This document shows, in pieces, positions 33,691 through 45,600 of a stretch of DNA of 64,000 nt; the stretch's first letter is position 1; every line of letters starts with the position of its first letter. The translations under genes and the position numbers were made by a program. Below the pieces are notes generated by a model that saw only the letters and a list, made by a program, of their open reading frames with translations, had not been told where the DNA came from and did not search any database. Source of the DNA: Echinarachnius parma (lineage: Eukaryota; Echinodermata; Echinoidea; Clypeasteroida; Echinarachniidae); assembly GCA_037951105.1 (NCBI GenBank), contig JBAMJV010007966.1, positions 1-64,000 on the forward strand, in the 5' to 3' direction.

Positions 33691-36600
33691 TCATGAACCC
33701 ATTTTCTCCACACTCTGCACCCTCCTCCTGGTCATGTAGGGGTGTGTAGTGTCCCCTGCATCCAATCCATTGCTGTACTTGGCCGGGGTGGGTGGGGCTG
33801 ATGAGGACTGCTGACTGAGGCGACGTAATGCAAGAGGCCTCCCCTGGAAAGAACAAAATGTGATAATAAACCAGTTGCATTCATAGATAATCTTCCATTA
33901 AAAACCTACTACATTGTAATAACAATTATATACAATGTAGTAATTAATGTTTTTGTATAGCACATATCTCACCAAGATAGTTTCTCTATGTGCATATTAA
34001 GAAGAGAAAAGCATATTGATATGAATATGAATATGATTAATACATCAAAGACGAAAAATGAAAGGCTGACACAAGTGACGAAAAGAAAAAACTATTATCA
34101 TGCTTATTAAGCTTGTGTATGAAATCACTGAGATCACATTTTTGGTGTGATTTTATTAACAGTTAACAAGCTTTCTGGCTATTAAAATCATTGAAGTTTC
34201 TTTCTCCCAGGCTTTAGTCCTAAAAGGACTAAAATGTAAGGCATAGATTATTGTAGGGTAAAAGAAGGAATATATTTCAAAATCCGACAGTCCTCTACAG
34301 GTTAAACAGCTCGAAGTTGGCACATTTTTGTGGTAACTCGAAAATTCAAATGATAAAATATAATCAAGATGATGGACTCACCTTCTGAGCTTTCTTCTTG
34401 TAGAACCACCAGAATGCATGGAAGCAGAGGAACACACCAGTCAACTGTGATCAAGAGACAGATCAAAATATAAACATTTGATACAACTAGTAAGTTTCCA
34501 GCTTCTTGATTTATAACAAGATATTATTAACTTCGACTGGATGAATGATAATCTACATCAAATTATCCTAAATGTATACAGTCAAATGTGACCACCCGAT
34601 GGAAAGAAGAAAAGTGGCCACTGTAGACAGGTGGCCTCTATAGGCAGGTTCCATAAGATTATTTTTCTCTGCAGGGGATCGCTTTTGATGGCCACTATTA
34701 TAGGCAGGTTGGCTGCTATAGACAGGTGGCCCCTAAGACAGGTTTGACTGTATGTCATAAATATAATTAAAACCTTCCCAAAAAGATATCAATAAATTCT
34801 ACTACACTGCAATATACATGGGGACTGAGAGATCTAAGAAGACATTTGCCAAATGACTTCTTTGCTCTCTTAACAGGCAATTTCAACATACAGAAAGTGA
34901 TTGTGAAGCAAAAGCCATAGCCCATCCCTATAATGTTGTATAATGGCAAAGTTGGTAATACATACACATTTAATTTGAGGGAGATATTTAAGGGAGTTAA
35001 GTTTGCATCTAAACTGCTAATACTCACCAGTAGAAAGAGCCAGATGGCTACATTAGTGAGCACCGTTTTCTTGAACATGATTTGCCCATGCTTTATACAT
35101 GCCATCAGCTCTATCAAGGTTATCGCACTGTAGAGACATAACAAAAGAAATACATATTCTCAAATTAATGCCTGAATCAAATAAATGCAATCCATAATTA
35201 TACAAACAAAACAAAATCTTTGATTTTTATATCAATAAAAAAGTAAATGCAATATATGTTTAAATAACTTAAATTAATACTTTTGATATTTAAATGACGA
35301 GCTGAATAAATGTTATCATCAAATTTATGCAGTCTTCGAAAGAAAATGGAAAGCACTATAGTAATCTAAATAAATGGAGAAATCTCAATGCAGATTGCCT
35401 TCCTTTGAAATTTCTTACGGATCAGGGGAAAAAATACACGGGGGCGGCAGGCAAATTCGCCCCTGAAATGCCCAAAAGAGCCCCCGAAAAAGAAAAAAAA
35501 TTGGATCGTGATCGAATGCCAATCAGATGATCACTTACAGCATTAGAGCTAAATAGTAGCCCCTGAAATTCGAAAAAAAGAGCCCTGGAAATTTGTAGCA
35601 CCCGAAAATTGGAAAAGTAGCCCCCGAAAGTTGGAAAAGTAGCCCCCGAAAACTTCCATAAAATTAGATAGGGAGCTCCCGAAATAAAAATATTAACTTT
35701 TTCCCTGTTATGGATATAAGACTACATCTATACTTTCATTAATTATGTCAAGTTTAGAAAAAGAGAACAAAATGGTCTTTCCCTTAAAAGGGGTATGAAA
35801 TCTATCACAAAACAAAATTTATAATTAATTAAATGTAATTTCTGCATTAAAGGGATCTAGTAACTTTGTTGAGATGTGCAAAAACTGATGAATGGTTGAT
35901 GCAATGTATACTGTTGTTATCTCATATATGTCCTCAGGGTATTGTGTGAAAATTTCAGGTCAAATGGACAATGTATGGCCAAGTAATGAGCGAAAATGCA
36001 AAGTGATATTGGGTGATATTCACCAACTCACTGCATTCACTTTGTACAGGGATGAAAATCTCGCCCGGAGATTTTCTTATCTAAATACTTCAATCATACA
36101 TATCTTTGTAATGAAAGGGAAATTTGAAAAACCGAAAGCTGTCCCATGATTTTATTGTTAATACGAATACAACAAGGTATAAAGGAACCGCTAGAATTAC
36201 AATTTTATTTTGAGGATTTGGACAATGTTACTAAGTCCCTTTAAAGGCATTTAGTAATTCAAGAGATGAAATTATGTGGTAAAGAACTTGCTAATTTTAT
36301 GAATGTACAGTAAAAACGTTTGTGGAATTTCAAGATTAGTGAATGTAAGATACTTACAGGAAAACCCAAGTCTGTGTGCCCACTCTCTTACAGTATGGAT
36401 CGGTGACATAGGTGTAGTATTGCCTGGAAACATGAAATGAAGAGGAATAACATTGTAAATCTGAACACTTCCTTATCCTACTATCTCTGAATTAATGTTC
36501 CAGCTCTTAACCTTTTATCTCAAAATTGCAGTGCTGTGTGTAAAAAAAAAATTGTTGTGATAATTAATGTGAAAATACAATTGGTCCATTAAAACATTCT

Positions 36601-39600
36601 TGTTAACATTTGCAAATATGTTCACTTTCTGCACATTATTATATGAATTGTGTTTTGTAAAATTTAATTCTGAATACAGTGGAACTTCGTTAAAACAAGA
36701 ACCTTGGGTCCATGAAAATCAATTTGTTAAATAAGCTATCTTGCTTTATCGGGTTAAAAAAACAAACTGAAGAATTTAAAGGGATGAACCAGCAAAATTA
36801 CCTCTCTATAAAAAAATTACGGTTATAATAAGGCTCCATTGTGTATATCTGACACAACAAATGCAAATACTGACCTGATAGTTGGTGCTGTGGTAAGGCA
36901 GATGATGATGATCCTGATGATACCAATCCAATGATCCTCGGGGAACACGTAGATGTACTTCAGGAAGAAAGTGTTCAACTCTGCAATCTGTGTCAAGATT
37001 AGTGTTATGGGACAAACAAAAATTATGTTAGTACCACAATAGTATGAGAATTACAGGCAATTCATACTTACGTCTAGCACTGGATCGGCACTGGATTAAT
37101 CCAGTGCTAGACGCAAATATGAATGGAAATGTCTAGCATCAGTCTTGGCTCAGCCTCAGCCTAGCTTGGCATAATTGTGATGCTAGACACTCGTCTAGCA
37201 CAACGTTGCGCATGCGCATTACGGTATTGCGCGTTCAGAAATGCTCAGTCATCGTTACGTCACAATAGAAGTGTACTAGTGCGCATGCCCAGACATGTCT
37301 AAGACATTTCCAAGCCACTGTTTGTATTCATACTTGCGCGTCAAATATCCACTGTTGATGCCAAGTATGAATGGTCGGCTTTTTCGTCTAGCACTGGATT
37401 AATCCAGTGCCGAGCCAGTGCTAGATGTAAGTATGAATGGGATTAGAACGAAACCTCCACATGACATTTAAAAAAATTGCCTCGCATCACCTCATCACGC
37501 CGCGGCGGGGCTTCATAGAGTAATCCCTGCACTCAAGTACAGATTGTTTCTTGGAACCTGGATCGATGACACACATTGTCAAACATCACAGGCGATCGGG
37601 CAATATTATTTACGTAAGTATGAATGGGATGTTAGTGTGCACCTATTATCCCATGCCCACCATGCCTTCCAAGAAATAATGTCGGAGAGAGTGAGAAGGG
37701 CTAAATTGGGTTCTGCATCACGGGCGTCAATCTGTCATTGATACCCATTGATCAGGGGGGGATGATCCATTCATCCATCCCCCCCTGATTAATGGGTATT
37801 ACGTAAGTATCGACGCCCATGTTCTGCATAATTATGATCTTGTAGGTTGATGCTTCTTCTATGTGATACCCAATTTTTTAGATAACTATTTCTGATTTGG
37901 GGAACATTCATCAAATATAAAGGAGAGCTACATTTCTATCTCTGAAAAACAAAGTGACTAAGCATCCTTCTTTTTCTAAACTGATGATATGATGACATAA
38001 ATGGTACCCTGGGGTACCAAATGAAAATCCGCCATTTTGTTTAATTATTTATTTATTTTTCAGGGCTGTACACTGGGGTACCAAAGAGTGTGAAATTATT
38101 TTTGTTATGCTTTATTAACGTACAAAATGCTCTCTTTGCGGCCGGGGTAGCGTGCATACAAGCGCTGCATGCACAACGCAATACACCAGCGGCGTCCATG
38201 ATTGCTCTGCGGTACGGTTGTACTTCGGGTGGACACAAGATGGCGCTACACAACGCGGGATACCGTGGTACAACGGTACCCCGGGGTACTGCGTGTGTCA
38301 TCATATATAGGTTGAAAATCTGCAAATATGCAACATGGACAGTGTCATAACCAACCATGTTCTGGGTGGTAAAAATATATTCGGGGGGGGGCTATCCAGC
38401 TTTGAATCTACACAACAAAGAATATCACAGTCTCCTTCATAGCACCTTAGCTCTTGCTGACATAAATGACAATACATGGGACTAACCTGTACAACACAGA
38501 CGATGAAGAAGACTGAAGTGATTCTCCAGCGGGACGAGTCTGGGTCCAGCCAACGGATTTGAGTCCAGCTGCAGACGGAAAGATGAAAATAATCTTAGAG
38601 GTTATCTCTAGAGTTTAATTTTTTTTTGTTTTACTTTCTATGTTTCATCTGACTTTTTTCCCACAGTCAAGAAGCCAAAGAAAGGACAATTTTGATTTTA
38701 AAATGTTGAATTACAAAATGAGGGTCTTTTAAATTATTATTTTGCAACTGTACTGGATATTGTGAATACAATTAATACAATAGGATATATAGTTGTATTT
38801 GTAGGATACACTGACTGGAATATATATGTAATATATTATTTGATTTTAAAGTGTCTATTGGTTTAATTTAAAAACACTTCCTCTTGCACTACAATATTTA
38901 CTTTCTTAATCAGGGTCAACACCAAATAAGGCTTCTGCACTTGTAAGTTGGCCCCACATTCTCAATTGATTTAATTTGCTATTTGATTGTATTTGACATT
39001 TATTTTGTATATAATAACTTATTATTAATAGTTTATGTATTGTATCTTTTGATGTTTTTATGAAGAATGTAAATAAACTGAAATGAATGATAATACAGTA
39101 GAACTTGTGTATTGATTTGATTCTCTCTTCAGGGGATCACTTTTGGTGCCAACTTTACTAATAAGGCCGGGGGGGGGGGGGGGGGGGCATCATGGCCCAC
39201 CCCCCCCCCCCCTCCGGAATTGTTCTGATTGCTCGAAAACGCATAAGGTTGACGCCTCGCCGCTTGGTGACTTTTTTCTTTTGAGTCTTGCGCATCTTTT
39301 AAAACAAATTTTTTCGAAAATCAGACCTTTCGTAACGAAGTCATGTGACCTTTTGTCACTGCATGTCAGCCCAAAAATCGCTAATTTTCGCGGTCGAGAT
39401 CTTAAGGGGGGGCCATAATGCCCCCTCCCCCCCCCCCCCGGCCTTTTTAGGGTTAAGGCAGGTTAAATGCTTAGGACAGGTTGCCTCTCACAGGTTTGAC
39501 TGAAAATTATACATTTATCTCTCGTGTGAATAAAAAACTATTGTGGATGTACATACCTTGCTGGTCCAAACTGCATCATAGCTCTTTTGATTTTGCCAGA

Positions 39601-42600
39601 TGTTGAAGGGATATTCCTGTGTAAAACAACAACAACAAAACATTATAAGCAAGTTTTCAATGTGAATTTTGGGGGAAACTACTTTTTGTGAGTTGGAAAT
39701 ATATAAATGCCTCTTTTTTTGTGGATATATTCTTAAAATCGAGAAATTAACCAAGTCAAAACTCGACAAAGAAACGGCTAGATCTGATGCTTGGCACATT
39801 TTCACTTACATAAGTCAAAACTACGTAACAATGAATTATTGATCACAACTAATAACAAAGAGAAATTCACGACTAATGCCCGGCGCAGACAGAGCCGACT
39901 CGACCCGATCCGACTGCAGGGAATAATTTTCCTCCTGAAATTTGATTAGCAATTTCAGCCGATGGATAAATATTTCAAATGAAATTCTGTACACTTCTAT
40001 GGAAGAAAACTGCTACACAAAAGATATTTTGTATAACAGTCATGCAAAAATGCATAGCAAATTGCGATGCGATACCAGGAAAATTATTCCCTGCGACTGG
40101 TTTTCAGCCTGATTAACTCAGTATGCGCTGCCTCAGGACTCCGGTTTTTTCCGGTCAAGTGCCAGTCGGAGGTCATTCGACGCCGATTCAACATGTTGCA
40201 TCGGCTCGGACTGAGCGAAACTGACTCTAGCCTGACTGAAAACCAGTCGGATCGGGTCGAGTCGGCTCTGTCTGCGCCGGGCTTAAGACTCATTTCCGAT
40301 ATCAGTTTGAGTGTTTATGGAGGGATACAATTAAATCTTCCAATGAAAGTTGTGGTTCTCACTTGATACTCTCCCAGTGGAATTCAATCATCTCCAGCCG
40401 TTTACACAGCTTTAAACCAATTCCACACTAGTACATAGATAGAGACTGGTCATAACTAAATCATCAATTACATATACATGGGTAGTAAGGACTAGAGGAA
40501 AATGGCTGATCAGTTAACAATATCAATTGATCAAACCGATTTAAGCAGGAAAGAGAGAAAATGGTCATGGTTCTCACTTGATACTCTCCCAATTGAATTC
40601 AGTCATCTCCAGCCGCTTACACAGTTCCATACCAATCCAGATTCCCAGGCCATTGCACACCAGGATGTCCAGGATAATGGCATCCCACCAACACTCAGCA
40701 AAGTTGGGCTGGATGTGGATGAAAGATAGCTGCGAAAACAAAATTAAAACATTAACAAAATATATATTCAAAACATGCATGTAAATGAAGAAATGGATGA
40801 CAAATAAATTTGTATCTATAAATGTAAAATTACCAAATTCAAAATAATGGAAATTTCCAGAAAGATAGCATCCCAGAAAGTTAGGCTGGATGTGAATGAA
40901 ATATAGCTGCATAAACATAATTAAACTTTTCAGATAAAAAAGAGACATTCTGAACATACAAATGAAGAAATGGATGAAAAATACACGTTATCTATCAATT
41001 ACAACCATACCTACTCAGACAATGAAAATGGAGAATGATCAATTCTTGCAAAATTAGGCTAGATGTACATGTAGATAAAGAATACTACAGAAATATGAAT
41101 GATAGCAAATGCAAAAGGTCACAAATATTAACATAAAGTGCATAGTCAAAATAAATGTTTAACAATTACTTCAAAATATTTCAAAGAATTATACTTATCA
41201 GCAGCATTCGGTTGATCCATCTAAGTAATTCAGGGCTATAAATCAATTGTAAGAACTCTTTAAACTCTTTTATCTCTTGATAGACTCGGCACACTGGCAC
41301 AGTATATAGCTTCTGGATATGTGTGCTTTGTTGCTTTGTTAGTTTAACCTCCTAGATTATTTATCTTAAACCAACAACATACTCAATATTAGTTATAACA
41401 TTATTTAGTTATTAAGTTATTACAAAAACACAAACCATTGTCATAACTTTTCTCATATCCGAAAAGATAATGATCCAGCAAAGCAAATAGCTTCTCCATA
41501 GCAATGCTTTGATAACCCAGTCTGACTAATGGCTGAGTAGTAGATACCATTCATTCAGCTCTTGAGTTTTTACAACTTATCAAACAATTGTATTAAAGGG
41601 ACTTAGTAACATTGTCCAAATCCTCAAAATAAATTTTTCATTCTAGCGGTTCCCTCATACCTTGTTGTATTCGTATTAACAATAAAATCATGGGACAGGT
41701 TTCGGTTTTTCAAATTTCCCTTTCGTCACAAAGATATGTACGATCAAAGTATTCAGAAAAGAAAAACTCCGGGCGAGTTTTTCTTCTGTGTACAAAGTGA
41801 GTGCAGTGAGTTATTGAATATCACTTTGCATTTTCTCTCATTACTTGGCCATGCAATGTCCATTTGACTTGAAATTTTCAAACAATACCCTGTGGACATA
41901 TGAGATAAAAAATAATATACATTGCATCAACCATTCATCACTTTTTGCACATGTCAACATAGTTACTAGATCCCTTTAAACTAGTTATTATAACCTCTCA
42001 CCAACCTCAGTTGTGTCCCACAGTATAACTTCTCAATAACTGAGCTTTAATGATCCATATCTTAAAATTGCTTACCGTATTTGCTGGTGTATTAACCGCA
42101 CCTTTTTCCATACAGAAAAACTTGCAATACACATGTGCGGTTTATACACCGGCAAATACGGTAGCTTGAATAGGTCAACATTATCTATTCAAATCACAGC
42201 ATCATCTAGATCTATATTAAAGTAATTATTATCAAACCAAAGCAATGAACCAATTATTAGACTCTCACCTCAGTTATCTCCCACAGTACACTGTTAATCC
42301 AGCACAGTGTATAACTTCTCAATAGCAGTGCCTTGATGATCCAGCCCCCGAAATGGCTGAGTAGATACCAGTCTATATGACTCCAGATGCGTTCTGGAGT
42401 GACATCGGAGCAGTTGACAGCATACTCCTAAAAAATAAACCACGGGGTGAGGCAAGAGAGAAAACATGTGATATGTGATTGATAAACAACGCAAAACCAT
42501 TTCCGCATAAAAGGGGTAAAATAAAGTCAACTCTTTTCATTAAATATTACCTGCTATGCAATTTAGATTTTAAATAAACCTTACCTAGAATTCTTTTTTC

Positions 42601-45600
42601 ATACTTTATACATTCTTAAATCCCCTCAGATCTATAAATACTGACGTTGTCCTTCAACACTCATTCTCCTAACGATGGTCAGAGCATATTGATTGAAATG
42701 TTGAGAGGTGAGTGAGTGACCACCACTCTCCCCAAAACAAATTTACATCCCAATGACACACCATTTGCTCTGAGGGTTCATCGCTAGATAATCATTCTTG
42801 CAAAAAGTTTTACGAATAAGGTTCTAAGGGTTATTGTCAGGATTTGTATACATGTAGGGTTAGAAATCTTTCTTCAGTGTGAAAAATCTCAAGCAATCTT
42901 TTCATTCACCCTCCCCCTGAACAATCAGTATTATGTAAAGATCTATGCCAGTGACTGGTACCAACCTTGTCAATGAATTTGTCTTAGAATCTCAATCTTG
43001 TGAATCCGACTAACTGATGAAAGTTTGTTGTGTTATATGTCTGGTTTCAAAGTGATACCTATTATTCAAGGGGTGAACTTTTCATTCATCTCCCCTGAAC
43101 AACAGGTATAGATGAACGACAGTGGTGGGTTCTTACCTTGTCAATGAATTTGTATTCCTTGAGATCTTGGAAGAGCCAAGAGAGGATCTGCTGTACATCA
43201 TCATAACTCTGGAACAGGAGGAATATGAGGAACAGTAGGTACATCACGCTGGTACCTACAGCACAGAATGGAGAGAGAAAACAACAATTGTTGTTACAAA
43301 TTCAAAACTTGCTAACATTTCTTTAATTCATATTATTCGGAGGAACATGGCTGACATGTATCTAGGTTTATTTAATGACATCTGAAGAGCTATGAGACGA
43401 CCTGTTGCTCGTCATCATAACTCTGGAACAGTAGAAAGAGGAGAAGTAGGTAGCAGCCAGTTACATCACACTGATACCTACAGCACGATAAATGGGGAAC
43501 CCTGTCTTTTTAGCTGCACATAGAGTTATGTAGAAGATTTTAAATCGCACTGTACATTCACTGCACCAGACCAAACAGTACGTTGATACACCAGATGGTG
43601 GCCTGTACTTTACCCGGAAGAAGAAGAAGAAGAAGAAGAAAGGAGGGAACACAATTGATGACTGTTACACAACCTGGGTTTAATAAAAGAAAATGTGCAT
43701 TCATATATTTCAAAGATATTTGACTGAAATATATCCAGTTATGTAACGATGTCTTTGAATAGCCATGAGAGGATCTGCTGTACGTCATCATAACTCTGGA
43801 ACAGGAGGAATATGAGGAACAGTAGATACATCGCGCTGGTACCTACAGCACAGAATGGAGAGAGAAAACAACAATCATTGTTATATAAAACTTACAACTC
43901 TTGAATATATATCATCATGTATCCTTGGATCTCTTGATATCTGTGAAAGCCAGAAGAGGATCTTTAATACATATTCAAATAATAATCATTGTTATTTAAA
44001 GTACGCTATTCATGCAGGTATATTAGCGCTTTAAAAAAAAAATCACAAATCCTTTTTCATCATAAATCTGGAATAACAGGAAAATGAAAAGAAGCAAACA
44101 TGGATCAAGAAAGGACAATAAGACAATTGAAACAGATGCATAGTGAGTGTATTTATCTTATGAACTGTGACAACTATGGCCCCATTGCAGAAAGAGATAC
44201 AATCGATTGTAAGTTACAGTTAATTGTAAGTCAGATCATGTGTTCTAAATGCGCGAATCTGATTGGTCGAAACGCGCAAAGTTTCTGACTTACCATCGAT
44301 CGTAAAGTACAATCGGTTGTATCTCTTTCTGCAACGGGGCCTATGAGCAACATCAATTGAACAATGAGATATGATGTGCAACATCTGGAATCCATTGGCC
44401 CGGATTCACGAAGCAGGTTTGTAGGAGGTTTGTACAAACCATGGTTTATCCATGGTCTACATTTATGGAGTGCCATTTGTAAACTGATGGAGAAAGAATG
44501 TAAACTCCTTACTTGTTAACAATGTTGATGGTACACATTTACAAAATGCACCCAATAAATGTTTGTCTTCTCACATGGTGAAATTTGCTGTTTAGCAAGC
44601 ACTAACAGTCATATATCATTAGAAATTATAAATTGTTTAACTTGTATACGAGCAGCACTCCATAGATGTAGACCATGGATAAACCATGGTTTGTACAAAC
44701 CTCCTACAAACCTGCTTTGTGAATCCGGGCAATTGTCTCTAAGAATTTCTGCACGAGAGTAACAATTAATTTCTGGTAACTTACCGAAAACAACTCGCCA
44801 TATTGCTGGATGGGGTCTTGTGAAGGGACCTGCGGAAAACAACAAGATTAAAGTAAAACCATCACATGTTTGATTGTTTTTAATCTAATGCAAGGCTCGA
44901 CACTAGCACTTGCCCTATTGCCCGGGGCAAGTCAAAATTTATGTCGGGCAAGTAAAATTTCATAGATGGCCAAGTTTTGGTTGCCCAATCGGGCAACTAA
45001 ATTTTAAATCCAACTACAAGAGAAAAATGTTATCTAGAAGTAACAGGGCAAGTAAATTTTCTATTAGGGGCAAGTCAAACTTGAAAAGTTATGATTTTAC
45101 TTGACCTAATGGGCCAGTAGATAAAAAAAAGTTAGTGTGGAGGCTTGTCTAATGTTTGACTTTTACTCAAACAAATTTACACATCATTATCCTCTTGGAT
45201 GAGGTTACACAATGTTATAAAAAGTGTTATTCTTTATTCATGAATTTCAGACATTTAACTTTAAAACTGCATTACACTGTATTACAAAAGACTGAAACAA
45301 GTTGACCACAAATCAACATGTTTGTAAATGAAAGATGGAATGTAAATTGAATCAGTAGTTGAATTGATGTTAGTAGTGTATGATGGACTATAAGTTCAAT
45401 TTAAACCACGTTCCTGTGTCTTTGAAACCTGTGTGTTTGTACTTGATTTTGAAATTAAAGTCAAACAAGTGCATAGCGACCATGTAAGGCAAACAAGAAA
45501 AGTGGCCACTGTCGCAGGTGACTCTCTGTTCAATAACACTGTTTTTCTCTGCAGGGGATCGCTTAAAGTGACCACCATCTAAGCAGTTTGGCTACTATAG

